Both the position numbers and the translations under genes were made by a program. Shown one piece after another: positions 6,536 through 16,229 of a DNA stretch of 28,059 bases. A model generated the notes under the pieces. That model had not been told where the DNA came from. It saw only the letters and a program-made list of their open reading frames with translations, and ran no database searches. How positions within the stretch are numbered: the stretch's first letter is position 1; each line of letters opens with the position of its first letter. Source of the stretch: an uncultured Clostridia bacterium (lineage in GTDB: Bacteria; Bacillota; Clostridia; Christensenellales; Aristaeellaceae). The DNA lies in the NCBI GenBank assembly GCA_934647305.1, contig CAKUFI010000031.1, forward strand, positions 1 through 28,059, given 5' to 3'.

Positions 6536-7603
6536 ATGTCCAATCGAGTGCCGGGCATGGTCAAAAAGCTGACCGAAGCCGGCTTTACCCATGCGCTGAT
6601 CCATAAGCGGCAGAACATGTTCTATCTGACCGGCTACACCGGCGAGGGCTGTCTGTTCGTGGGTCCGGAGGGCGCGGTCATCCTGACCGACTTCCGCTAT
6701 ACCGAGCAGGCCGAGCGCCAGGCGCCCGGATGCCGGATTATCCGAACCGGCGCGGGCGTGCGCCCCTATGAGGAGTGCGCCAAAATGCTCGCCGCCGCCG
6801 GCGCGAAGACCCTGGCCATCGAGACCGATTTCGTCACGGTGGACGAGGAAAAGGCGATTGCCGCGGCGATGGAGGGCGTGACCCTCAAGCCGCTGGGCCA
6901 TGTGATCGACGAGATGCGCATCCTCAAGGACGCGGACGAAATCGCGGCGATCGAGGAGGCCTGCCGGATTTCCTGCAAGGCGTTCGAGCACATGCTGGGC
7001 GTGATTCACGCGGGCATGACCGAAAAGCAGGTGCAGGTCGAGCTGGACTACACCATGCTGCGCCTGGGCGCGGACGGCCTGTCCTTCGACACGATTGCCT
7101 GCGCGGGCGTGAACGGCTCGCTGCCGCACGCGATTCCTTCCGATCATGTGATTGAGAAGGGCGAGCTGCTGACCATGGACTTCGGCGCGCTGTATCACGG
7201 CTATCACGCCGACATGACGCGCACCATCGCCATCGGCGAGGTTTCCGCGCAGCTCGAGGAGATCTACTATACCGTGCTCGAGGCGCAGAAAAAGGCGCTT
7301 GACATGCTTCACGAGGGCGTGGTGCTCTCCGACGTGGACAAGTGCGCCAGGGATTTCCTGGAGGCGAAGTACCCGGGCGCGTTCGGCCACAGCCTGGGCC
7401 ACGGCGTGGGTCTGGACATCCACGAGCAGCCGGGCCTGAGCATGCGCGACCACAGGACGCTGGCGGTCGGCCACGTCGTGACGATCGAGCCGGGCGTATA
7501 CCTGCCGGGCGTGGGCGGCTGCCGCATCGAGGACATGGGCGTGCTGACCGAAAACGGCTTCAAAAATATGATCTTCGCGCCGAAGGAACTGATCCGGGTC
7601 TAG
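6536..7603 (+). CDS. M24 family Xaa-Pro aminopeptidase (YqhT-like)
   Basis: A cytosolic dinuclear-metal peptidase that removes N-terminal residues before proline. The 355-residue protein has a creatinase N-domain (1-125) and a pita-bread catalytic domain. The five metal ligands are all visible: D215 (TMDFG), D226 (HADMTR), H289 (GHSLGHGVG), E318 (TIEPGVY) and E332 (RIEDMG); H198 (LPHA) is the usual proton-shuttle histidine. The ATG at 6536 follows GGGGGG at 6 nt. It lies 58 bp upstream of efp, the same neighbour as yqhT-efp in Bacillus. This fits a shared role around proline-rich proteins: EF-P helps make them and the peptidase trims Xaa-Pro ends. No convincing promoter was found, although TGTGGTATGCT (6491-6501) could be an extended -10. 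Confidence 0.95.
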   Translation: MSNRVPGMVKKLTEAGFTHALIHKRQNMFYLTGYTGEGCLFVGPEGAVILTDFRYTEQAERQAPGCRIIRTGAGVRPYEECAKMLAAAGAKTLAIETDFVTVDEEKAIAAAMEGVTLKPLGHVIDEMRILKDADEIAAIEEACRISCKAFEHMLGVIHAGMTEKQVQVELDYTMLRLGADGLSFDTIACAGVNGSLPHAIPSDHVIEKGELLTMDFGALYHGYHADMTRTIAIGEVSAQLEEIYYTVLEAQKKALDMLHEGVVLSDVDKCARDFLEAKYPGAFGHSLGHGVGLDIHEQPGLSMRDHRTLAVGHVVTIEPGVYLPGVGGCRIEDMGVLTENGFKNMIFAPKELIRV

Positions 7604-7661
7604 CAAGTTTTCTTGTTCGCCATAGATTATCCATTTACTTATTTTGAGGAGGAACTGACGC

Positions 7662-8219
7662 ATGGTTACTGCGGGTGATTTTAAAAAGGGACTGACTGTT
7701 GAGTGGGACGGCGGCGTCTGGACGATCGTGGATTTCCAGCACGTGAAGCCCGGCAAGGGCGCGGCCTTCGTTCGCACCAAGATCAAGAACATCATGACCG
7801 GCGCGGTCGTGGAGCGTAGCTTCAACCCCACCGACAAGATGCCCAAGGCCATCATTGAGACCAAGGAAATGGAATACCTGTACAGCGACGGCGATCTGTA
7901 CTACTTCATGGACAACGAGACCTATGAGCAGATGCCCCTGACCCACGAGCAGGTCGAGGACGCCATCCCCTACATGAAGGAGAACACCGTGGCGACCGTC
8001 CGCTTCTTCAAGGGCAGCGCCTTCTCCGTGGAAGCGCCCAACTTCGTCGACCTGAAGGTCACTCACACTGAGCCCGGCTTCAAGGGCGACACCGCTTCCA
8101 ACACCACCAAGCCGGCCACCGTCGAAACCGGCCTGACCCTGAACGTGCCGCTGTTCGTGGAAATCGGCGATGTGCTGCGCATCGATACCCGTACCGGCGA
8201 GTACATGTCCAGGTCTTAA
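7662..8219 (+). CDS. efp: Translation elongation factor P
   Basis: EF-P binds stalled ribosomes between the P and E sites and speeds peptide bonds at polyproline runs. The 185-residue length and three OB-like domains are standard. The tip loop reads HVKPGKGAAF with K32 at the position that is modified in other bacteria; no modification gene is in the window. The C-terminal signature region GDTASNTTKPATVETG is intact. The start has GAGGAGG 9 nt upstream. It is second in the M24 peptidase-efp-CD1247-like cluster, 19 bp before the next gene. Confidence 0.98.
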   Translation: MVTAGDFKKGLTVEWDGGVWTIVDFQHVKPGKGAAFVRTKIKNIMTGAVVERSFNPTDKMPKAIIETKEMEYLYSDGDLYYFMDNETYEQMPLTHEQVEDAIPYMKENTVATVRFFKGSAFSVEAPNFVDLKVTHTEPGFKGDTASNTTKPATVETGLTLNVPLFVEIGDVLRIDTRTGEYMSRS

Positions 8220-8238
8220 TCGATTTTGGAGGGAAAGC

Positions 8239-8775
8239 ATGAACCATTTGACCGATAAGGTTGCCTATATCCGCGGCCTGATGGAGGGCCTCAAGCTGGA
8301 TACGCAGACGAACGAGGGGAAGATCCTCTCCCAGATCGTCGAGCTGCTCGGCGAGATGGCCGGAGAGCTCGAGGACGTGCAGATCGTGCAGGAGGAAATG
8401 AGCAGCTTCGTCGACAGCATCGACGATGATCTGTGCGAGCTGGAGCATGTCATCGGCCTGGACGATGAGGAGGACGACGAAGACGAGGACGAGGAGGACG
8501 ACGAGGACTTCTCCGACGACGACTTCGGCGACGAGGAATGCACCGGCGACTGCGAGGAGTGCGGAGGCTGCGGCATGGACGAGGACGACGAGAACGTGTA
8601 CGTCGAGTGCATGTGTCCCAACTGCCAGAGCACCTTCTACGTGCTCGAGCACGAGCTGGGCGACGGCGTCTTCCATGTCTGCCCGCGCTGCGGCGAGAAA
8701 ATTCATGTAGAACCCGATTACGACGAGGAGATCCCGGTCGCCAAGCTGGCCGACAAGGATCCCGACGAGGAATAA
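8239..8775 (+). CDS. CD1247 N-terminal-domain-like protein with acidic linker, Cys cluster and zinc ribbon
   Basis: This 178-residue protein has a helical N-terminal region (1-70; it starts with the typical VAYIRGLMEGL) like the Clostridia family NCBI names after CD1247. A strongly acidic stretch follows (about 75-100, almost all D and E). Next is a cysteine cluster C101-x3-C105-x2-C108-x2-C111, then a zinc ribbon with C126-x2-C129 and C148-x2-C151. The family has no firm function. The ribbon suggests nucleic-acid or protein contact; the acidic part could mimic nucleic acid or bind metal. The start follows TTGGAGGG at 5 nt, 19 bp after efp, so it is likely co-transcribed with it, and a strong terminator ends the unit. 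The extra Cys cluster between acidic patches is the odd point. Confidence 0.85.
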   Translation: MNHLTDKVAYIRGLMEGLKLDTQTNEGKILSQIVELLGEMAGELEDVQIVQEEMSSFVDSIDDDLCELEHVIGLDDEEDDEDEDEEDDEDFSDDDFGDEECTGDCEECGGCGMDEDDENVYVECMCPNCQSTFYVLEHELGDGVFHVCPRCGEKIHVEPDYDEEIPVAKLADKDPDEE

Positions 8776-8783
8776 GCGAACAG

Positions 8784-8826
8784 AGCCGGGCCGCCCCGAG
8801 GGTGCGGTTCGGCTTTGCTTGTCTTT
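8784..8826 (+). terminator. Rho-independent terminator
   Basis: AGCCGGGCCGC (8784-8794) and GCGGTTCGGCT (8804-8814) pair over 11 bp with two G-U pairs and a 9-nt loop, followed by TTGCTTGTCTTT. It ends the M24-efp-CD1247-like unit. Confidence 0.85.
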
Positions 8827-8880
8827 GGGGCCTGAGCGGGCGCGTGAAGCGGTTTTGACACATCGCGAGCGCATGATGAA

Positions 8881-8918
8881 ACCTCCCGGGAAGCTGCCTG
8901 CTCAGCCTGTGGGGAGGT
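8881..8918 (+). promoter_or_regulatory. Hairpin that covers the ribosome binding site of the Spo0A-like gene
   Basis: ACCTCCC (8881-8887) is complementary to GGGAGGT (8912-8918), which is the ribosome binding site of the ATG at 8924. If the leader RNA folds this way, initiation would be blocked until the hairpin opens. A perfect TTGACA at 8855-8860 could be a -35, but no matching -10 was found at normal spacing. The sequence also resembles the intergenic repeats at 27736 and 27848. Confidence 0.5.
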
Positions 8919-8923
8919 GCGTT

Positions 8924-9649
8924 ATGGACATTGCGAAGGCGCGGGTGCTGCTTGCGCACAGCGATCCGCACGAGGAGGCCCGGCTTCGGCAGGCGCTGCG
9001 TCCATGCCGCCGGGTGGACGCGTGCAGGGATTATCCCGGCCTCGTGCGGGCGATGAATGAGCGGGCGTACGACCTGCTGATTATGCCGGTGGCCGTCTGC
9101 GGGGCGGACGCGGAGACGGTGCGCGCCGAAATCTGCGCCCGGCGGGAAATTTCCTGCCCCGCGATGATCGTTCTTTTACCAAACGGCCTTGCGCGGGCCA
9201 TGCGTTCGTTTTATAATGAAGGGGTCGTGTGCCTGGAGGGCGCGCCGGCAGAGGAAAAGCGGCTGCTTGAGACCCTCGGCGGCCTGAGCGAGGACGACCG
9301 CTTGCTCCCCGACTGGGCGGGCGAGGAAAAGGTGCGCGCGGTGCTGGACAGGCTGTCGATCCCGCGCACGCTGAAGGGCTATGACCTGCTGCTTCGCGCC
9401 TCGCGGCTGCTGGCGAAAAACGGCCTGCTGATCGGTCGGCTGAAGACCGACGTGTATCCCGCCTGCGGCGAAGGCTCCGGCGAGGCGGCCGAACGCGCCA
9501 TCCGCCGCGCGATCGAGAGCGCCTGGCTCAAGGGCGATCTGGAGACGCAGTATCGCCTCTTCGGCAACACGATCGACGAGGCAAAGGGCAAGCCTACGAA
9601 TGCAGAATTTTTGTCACGCGTCGTGGAGACGCTGCGAATGGAGGCATGA
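8924..9649 (+). CDS. Spo0A-like regulator: degenerate receiver plus Spo0A C-terminal DNA-binding domain
   Basis: The C-terminal 99 residues (143-241) match the Spo0A effector domain: IPRTLKGYDLLLRA, VYPACG, ERAIRRAIESAW, and LFGNTI then KPTNAEFLSRVVETLR. In Spo0A this domain binds TTCGACA-type boxes. The first 120 residues have receiver-like length and strand pattern, but the key residues are gone. The acidic pair after the first strand reads HS (H12, S13, in VLLAHSDP) where Spo0A has DD. The phospho-acceptor aspartate aligns with P55 (DLLIMP). The conserved lysine aligns with glutamate in VCLEG. It therefore probably cannot be phosphorylated and may work by dimerisation, ligand binding or competition with true Spo0A. 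Total length is 241 against about 267. The ATG at 8924 has GGGGAGG 6 nt upstream, inside a hairpin. Its stop is 3 nt before the deoB start. Confidence 0.85.
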   Translation: MDIAKARVLLAHSDPHEEARLRQALRPCRRVDACRDYPGLVRAMNERAYDLLIMPVAVCGADAETVRAEICARREISCPAMIVLLPNGLARAMRSFYNEGVVCLEGAPAEEKRLLETLGGLSEDDRLLPDWAGEEKVRAVLDRLSIPRTLKGYDLLLRASRLLAKNGLLIGRLKTDVYPACGEGSGEAAERAIRRAIESAWLKGDLETQYRLFGNTIDEAKGKPTNAEFLSRVVETLRMEA

Positions 9650-9652
9650 TTG

Positions 9653-10840
9653 ATGAAAAAAATGAGAAGAGTTGTGCTCATTGTGCTGGACGCCTGCGGC
9701 ATCGGCGAGTTGCCGGACGCGGCAAAATACGGCGATGTGGGCGCGAATACCCTGGGGCATGTGGTCGAAAAAATGAAGCCCGAGCTTCCGAACATGTCCT
9801 CGCTGGGCCTGGGCAATATCGGCGGCTGGAAGGATTACATGGACGAGGAGCCCATCGGCTGCTACGGCAAGATGGCCGAGCAGGCGCCCGGCAAGGACAC
9901 CACCATCGGCCACTGGGAGATGGCGGGCCTGATTATGGACAAGCCCTTCCCGACCTACCCGCACGGCTTCCCCAAGGAGGTCATCGACCAGTTTGAGGAA
10001 GAGACCGGCATGCAGGTGATCGGCAACAAGCCGGCCTCCGGCACGCAGATTATCGAGGAGCTGGGCCCGGAGCACATCCAGACCGGCAAGCTGATCGTGT
10101 ACACCTCGGCCGACAGCGTGTTCCAGATCGCCGCGCACGAGGGCATCATCCCGCCGATGGATCTGTGGCATATCTGCCGCCAGGCGCGCCGCATACTGAC
10201 CGGCGAAAACGCCGTGGCGCGCGTCATCGCCAGACCCTTTATCGGCGTGCCCGGCGCGTTCGAGCGCACCGCCAATCGCCGCGACTTCTCGGTCGATCCG
10301 ATGGGCGACACCATGCTCGACGTGCTCAAGAGCGCGGGCAAGGACGTCATCGGCGTGGGCAAGATCGAGGACATCTTCAATCACCGCGGCCTGACCCGCA
10401 AGGATCACGCGGCGGGCAACTCGGCCTGCATCGACTCGACCATCGAGTTCCTGAAGAAGGACTACTGGAGCGGCCTGCTGTTTACCAACCTGGTGGACAC
10501 CGACATGCTCTACGGCCACCGCAACGATCCCGAGGGCTTCGCCAGGGCGCTCGAGGAGTTCGACCGCCGCCTGATCGAGATCATCCGCCTGCTCAAGGAG
10601 GACGACCTGCTGATCATCACCGCCGACCACGGCTGCGACCCGTGCGATGTGTCCACCGACCATACCCGCGAGTACGTGCCGCTGATGGTGTGGGGCCTGG
10701 GCGTCAACGAGGGCGTGAACCTGGGCGTGCGCAAGACCTTCGCCGACGTCGCCAAGACCACGCTCGAGGCGCTGGGCGTGTCCAACGCCATGCCGGGCAC
10801 CTCGTTCTATCGCCAGCTGATCGAGGGTATGGACGACTGA
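9653..10840 (+). CDS. deoB: Phosphopentomutase
   Basis: DeoB interconverts ribose-1- and ribose-5-phosphate (and the deoxy forms), linking nucleoside breakdown with PRPP synthesis. The 395-residue length is standard. Metal and catalytic residues of the alkaline-phosphatase-like fold are present: D13 (VLDACGIGELPDA), the phosphorylated threonine T83 (GKDTTIGHWEMAG), NLVDTDMLYGHR, TADHGCDP and DHTREYVPL. IGNKPASGTQIIEELG and IARPFIG are typical DeoB strings. The ATG at 9653 is 8 nt from GGAGG, which lies in the end of the Spo0A-like gene, so the two genes are translationally close and probably one operon. hpt and prs in this window are in the same salvage network. Confidence 0.97.
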   Translation: MKKMRRVVLIVLDACGIGELPDAAKYGDVGANTLGHVVEKMKPELPNMSSLGLGNIGGWKDYMDEEPIGCYGKMAEQAPGKDTTIGHWEMAGLIMDKPFPTYPHGFPKEVIDQFEEETGMQVIGNKPASGTQIIEELGPEHIQTGKLIVYTSADSVFQIAAHEGIIPPMDLWHICRQARRILTGENAVARVIARPFIGVPGAFERTANRRDFSVDPMGDTMLDVLKSAGKDVIGVGKIEDIFNHRGLTRKDHAAGNSACIDSTIEFLKKDYWSGLLFTNLVDTDMLYGHRNDPEGFARALEEFDRRLIEIIRLLKEDDLLIITADHGCDPCDVSTDHTREYVPLMVWGLGVNEGVNLGVRKTFADVAKTTLEALGVSNAMPGTSFYRQLIEGMDD

Positions 10841-10858
10841 CGCGCAAAGCGCAAACCG

Positions 10859-10897
10859 ACTGGGGAGACTGAATTCGGTCTCCCCAGTTTTCTTTTG
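10859..10897 (+). terminator. Rho-independent terminator of deoB
   Basis: A perfect 11-bp stem ACTGGGGAGAC (10859-10869) / GTCTCCCCAGT (10878-10888) with an 8-nt loop is followed by TTTTCTTTT. Confidence 0.93.
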
Positions 10898-10998
10898 CCG
10901 ACGTGTTTTGATGCCAGTTTACGCCAGCGGACAAAGCCGCATAACGTCTTCCTGCGGAGGATACGCTAGAAGTATGATTTTTGCGGGAGGAATGGACG

Positions 10999-12174
10999 AT
11001 GTGGAAGAAGCTGGTATGCCTGGCGCTGTGCCTGACGCTGTGCGCGCTGCCCGCGGGGGCGGCGGGGCTGTCCGAGGGCGCGATGGAGGAAAAGGCGCCG
11101 ATGACGCTGCCCTGCGTGTCGGCGATGCTGCTGGAGCCGGAGAGCGGCCAGATCATTTTCGAGGTGAACGCGGACGAAAAGCGGCCCGTGGCCAGCGTGG
11201 TCAAGATCATGACCATCCTGCTGACCGTCGAGGCGGAGGAGGCGGGCAGGCTCAGCCTGACCGACCCGGTCTCGATCAGCGAGAACGCGGCCGGCATGGG
11301 CGGCTCGCAGGTGCTGCTTGACCCGGGCGAGACGCAGACCGTGGACACCCTGCTCAAGAGCACCATCGTGGGCAGCGCCAACGACGCGGCGGTCGCCCTG
11401 GCCGAGCACATCGCCGGCTCTGTGCCGCTGTTCGTGGATCGGATGAACGAGCGCGCTTCCCAGCTGGGCATGAAGGACACCTGGTTTGTCAACGCGACCG
11501 GCCTGCCCGCCGAGGGACAGCACACCACCGCGCGGGACGTGGCGCGCATGGCGGCCGAGCTGGTGAAGCATCCGACCTATTTCCGGTACTCGACCGTCTG
11601 GCTGGACGAGGTCGTGCACAACAGCGGCCGAACCACCACCCTGACCAACACCAACCGCCTCATCCGGCTCTACGACGGCTGCGACGGCCTGAAGACCGGC
11701 TCCACGAAGGAGGCGGGCTACTGCATGGCGGCGACGGCGGTGCGCGGGGGCATGCGGCTCATCGCGGTGGTGCTGGGCGCGCCCAGCGGGAGCGAGCGCT
11801 TCGACGCGGCCAGGCAGATGCTCGACTACGGCTTCGCGGGCTACAGGCGCTATCCGGTGGCCGAGAAGGGCGCGCGCATACGGGGCGAGCTGCCGGTTCG
11901 CGGCGGATCTGCGGGCAGCGTGGCGCTCGAGCTGGGCGAGGATCTGACGCTGCTGCTCAAGAAGGGCGAGGAGAGTCTGGTGAGCCTTGAGCCGAGCCTG
12001 CCCGAGGCGATCGACGCGCCCGTTGACAGGGGCGAGCGCGTGGGCAGCGTGGACGTGCTGCTGGGGGAGCGGCTGGTGGCCAGGCTTCCGGTCGTGGCGG
12101 CGGACGAGGTGCCCGGGCAGAGCTTTTGGGACGGCTGGCGGCGTGTAAAGCAGAACTGGTTTTACGAAAGGTAA
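10999..12174 (+). CDS. Serine-type D-Ala-D-Ala carboxypeptidase (peptidase S11, DacF/DacA type)
   Basis: An exported penicillin-binding protein that trims the terminal D-Ala from peptidoglycan stem peptides. Residues 1-22 form a signal peptide (MWKK, then a Leu/Cys/Ala-rich core, AGAAG cleavage region). The catalytic motifs are S66-V-V-K69, S126-A-N128 and K232-T-G234. The 391-residue length suits the DacF/DacA group, with a C-terminal beta-rich domain from about 275. The last residues (FWDGWRRVKQNWFYER) could be an amphipathic membrane anchor. The start is an ATG with GGAGG 8 nt upstream. It is isolated between the deoB terminator and the tilS promoter. A TATGAT at 10973 may be its -10, but no good -35 was seen. 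In Bacillus dacF lies by the spoIIA operon; that link is absent here. Confidence 0.94.
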   Translation: MWKKLVCLALCLTLCALPAGAAGLSEGAMEEKAPMTLPCVSAMLLEPESGQIIFEVNADEKRPVASVVKIMTILLTVEAEEAGRLSLTDPVSISENAAGMGGSQVLLDPGETQTVDTLLKSTIVGSANDAAVALAEHIAGSVPLFVDRMNERASQLGMKDTWFVNATGLPAEGQHTTARDVARMAAELVKHPTYFRYSTVWLDEVVHNSGRTTTLTNTNRLIRLYDGCDGLKTGSTKEAGYCMAATAVRGGMRLIAVVLGAPSGSERFDAARQMLDYGFAGYRRYPVAEKGARIRGELPVRGGSAGSVALELGEDLTLLLKKGEESLVSLEPSLPEAIDAPVDRGERVGSVDVLLGERLVARLPVVAADEVPGQSFWDGWRRVKQNWFYER

Positions 12175-12176
12175 AA

Positions 12177-12222
12177 TGTTAACGCGCAGGGCGTTGTAAT
12201 GTGCGTCGCGACAGGCTATAAT
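12177..12222 (+). promoter_or_regulatory. tilS promoter with the repeated 13-mer
   Basis: TTGTAA (12194-12199) and a perfect TATAAT (12217-12222) are 17 bp apart. The ATG of tilS begins 8 nt after the -10 box, at the expected transcription start. The 13-mer TGTTAACGCGCAG (12177-12189) is identical to 4909-4921 upstream of the MATE gene. Confidence 0.8.
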
Positions 12223-12229
12223 ACGCAAC

Positions 12230-13522
12230 ATGGATAGAATCATGGAGCGGTTTGTCTGGCCGGAGGGGCGCCGGCGGGTGCTCGTCGCGCTGTCCGGCGG
12301 GGCCGATTCGGTCGCGCTGACCTGCCTTCTGCGCGAGCTGCCGGGCGGCCCGGAGCTGGTCGCGGCGCACTTTGAACACGGCATACGGGGCGAGGAATCG
12401 CTTGCCGACGCGGCGTTTGTGCGCGGCCTGTGCGCGCGGTGGCATATTCCGCTGATCGAGGAGCGCTGCGACGTGCCCGCGCTGGCAAGGGAACGCGGCG
12501 TGGGGCTTGAGCAGGCGGCGAGAGATGCGCGATACGCCTTTCTCCGGCGCGCGGCGGCAGAAAACGGCTGCGACGGAATCTGCCTGGCGCACCATCTGGA
12601 CGATCAGGCCGAGACCGTGCTGATGCACCTGTTTCGGGGCAGCGGGCTTCATGGCCTGCGCGGCATGGCGGCTCAGGAGGGCGACCTTTTGCGCCCGCTG
12701 CTGCGCATCCGAAAGACCGAGCTGACGGCCTACCTGACCGGGAGGGGAATCCCCTGGCGGGAGGACGCGACCAACCGTCTGCCCGACACCCCGCGAAACG
12801 CGCTCCGGCTCGAGGTCCTGCCCCGCGTCGAGGCGGTCTATCCGGGCGCGGCGCAGGCGATTTCCCGCCTTTCGCGCATCGTGCGGGACGAGGACGAGTA
12901 CCTGGATGCGCAGGCTCGCGAGTTCGCCGCGCGTTCGGTCAGAGCCCTCCCCACCGGCTGGCAGGTCGCCTGTCAGGCGCATCCGGCGCTTCTTCGCCGG
13001 GCGATTCGCCTGCTCATGCCGCTTGAGGGAGAGGAAATTGAGCGCGTGCTGGCGCTTTTGCCGGGCGGCGGGCGGCTGCAGCTGAGCGGCGGCCGAAGCG
13101 CCGAGGCGACCGGCGGCAGGCTCTACCTGCTGTCCGGACGAAAGCTGCCTGTGATCGAGGCGCCTTTGTCGCCCGAGGTTGACCTGGGCGAGCTGGGCCG
13201 GGTGCGCATCACTCCCTGGGAGGGCGGCGCGATTGCGGACGATCCCTGCGTGCAGGCGATGAGTGCGCGCGCGGTCGAGGGCGCGGTTTTCCGGACGAGA
13301 AGGCCCGGCGACTTCATCGTGCCCCTGGGCATGACCGGGCGGCAGAAGCTGTCCGACTACTTCATCAACCGGCACGTCGACCGGCCGCTGCGCGAAATGA
13401 CGCCGCTGCTCGCCCTGGGCGGCGAGGTGCTCTGGGCGGCGGGAATCGGATTATCGGAAACGGCAAAGCTGCGTTCGGGCGAAAAGGCCCTGCGCTTTGA
13501 ATACATCGAAAAAAGTCTGTGA
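12230..13522 (+). CDS. tilS: tRNA(Ile)-lysidine synthetase
   Basis: TilS attaches lysine to C34 of the CAU-anticodon tRNA so that it reads AUA and is charged with isoleucine. The 430-residue protein has the N-type ATP pyrophosphatase loop SGGADS (22-27), the HFEHGIRGEESLADAAFV and LAHHLDDQAETVLMHLFRG segments, and a C-terminal TilS domain (FRTRRPGDFIVPLG; RQKLSDYFINRHVDR; WAAGIGLS). It heads the common Bacillota order tilS-hpt-ftsH, with 21 bp to hpt. No ribosome binding site lies before either the ATG at 12230 or the in-frame ATG at 12242, and the promoter puts the mRNA start at about 12230, so the message is probably leaderless. AUA codons should be rare in this GC-rich genome, yet the gene is kept, as in almost all bacteria. 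Confidence 0.95.
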   Translation: MDRIMERFVWPEGRRRVLVALSGGADSVALTCLLRELPGGPELVAAHFEHGIRGEESLADAAFVRGLCARWHIPLIEERCDVPALARERGVGLEQAARDARYAFLRRAAAENGCDGICLAHHLDDQAETVLMHLFRGSGLHGLRGMAAQEGDLLRPLLRIRKTELTAYLTGRGIPWREDATNRLPDTPRNALRLEVLPRVEAVYPGAAQAISRLSRIVRDEDEYLDAQAREFAARSVRALPTGWQVACQAHPALLRRAIRLLMPLEGEEIERVLALLPGGGRLQLSGGRSAEATGGRLYLLSGRKLPVIEAPLSPEVDLGELGRVRITPWEGGAIADDPCVQAMSARAVEGAVFRTRRPGDFIVPLGMTGRQKLSDYFINRHVDRPLREMTPLLALGGEVLWAAGIGLSETAKLRSGEKALRFEYIEKSL

Positions 13523-13543
13523 GGAATACGAGGAGGAAGAACC

Positions 13544-14092
13544 ATGCATCAGGACCTGTGCAAAATTCTTTTTGACGAGAAGCAGATCGCCGAGCGCGTG
13601 CGCGAGCTGGGCGCGCAGATTACCGAGGACTTCAAGGGCGAGGAAATCACCCTGGTGTGCATTCTGAAGGGCTCGTGCGTGTTTTTCGCCGACCTGATGC
13701 GCGCGATTGACACGAACTGCGTACTGGACTTCATGATCGTCAAGAGCTACGGCGCGGGCACCGAGTCCAGCGGCAACGTGCGCTTTGTCAAGGATCTGGA
13801 TTCCTCGATCACCGGCAAGAACGTGATTATCGTCGAGGACATCATCGACAGCGGCCTGACGCTGACCTTCCTGCGCAACAACCTCATCACCCGCGGCGCG
13901 AAGAGCCTGCGGATCTGCACGCTGCTGGACAAGCCCGAGCGCCGCAAGCCGGGCGCGGACATCCACGTGGACTACTGCGGCTTCAAGATTCCCAACGAGT
14001 TCGTGGTGGGCTATGGCCTGGATTACGACGAGAGCTACCGCAACCTGCCGGTGGTGGGCGTGCTCAAGCCGGAAGTTTACACAAACGTTTGA
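13544..14092 (+). CDS. hpt: Hypoxanthine phosphoribosyltransferase
   Basis: Purine salvage enzyme that makes IMP (and often GMP) from the base and PRPP. The 182-residue length is normal. The PRPP-binding motif reads VIIVEDIIDSGLT (94-106) with the catalytic acidic residues E98, D99 and D102. The flexible-loop region KSYGAGTESSG (67-77) and the C-terminal FKIPNEFVVGYGLDY segment are typical. The start has GAGGAGG 7 nt upstream. It sits between tilS and ftsH as in Bacillus and many Clostridia, and uses the product of prs, which is also in this window. Confidence 0.97.
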   Translation: MHQDLCKILFDEKQIAERVRELGAQITEDFKGEEITLVCILKGSCVFFADLMRAIDTNCVLDFMIVKSYGAGTESSGNVRFVKDLDSSITGKNVIIVEDIIDSGLTLTFLRNNLITRGAKSLRICTLLDKPERRKPGADIHVDYCGFKIPNEFVVGYGLDYDESYRNLPVVGVLKPEVYTNV

Positions 14093-14121
14093 CAACGGCG
14101 GGGGAATTCGCCATAAACCGA

Positions 14122-14130
14122 TGCTATAAT
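14122..14130 (+). promoter_or_regulatory. Possible extended -10 promoter of ftsH
   Basis: TGCTATAAT joins a perfect -10 (14125-14130) to an extended TGn element. No -35 is seen at 16-18 bp; a TTGACA at 14089 is 30 bp away. It would give ftsH a leader of about 55 nt apart from the tilS-hpt transcript. Confidence 0.6.
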
Positions 14131-14192
14131 AAAAGCTGGCTGTTTATTGAGTTATTTCTATACAGACTGAGGGGAAAGCGAGGGATGCTCGT

Positions 14193-16127
<1,935 letters not shown>

Positions 16128-16139
16128 AAACACGTATTG

Positions 16140-16162
16140 GGCGGTTTGCGATGCAAATCGCC
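16140..16162 (+). terminator. Possible weak terminator after ftsH
   Basis: GGCGGTTTGC (16140-16149) and GCAAATCGCC (16153-16162) pair over ten bp with one G-U pair and a 3-nt GAT loop. The following bases TGATGCTGTTT are only mildly T-rich, so termination may be partial and allow read-through into the PHP gene. Confidence 0.5.
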
Positions 16163-16229
16163 TGATGCTGTTTCCCGGAACAGGCGGGACGCGCAAACGG
16201 ATCTGCGCCCCGCAGGAGGTTTTTGACCG

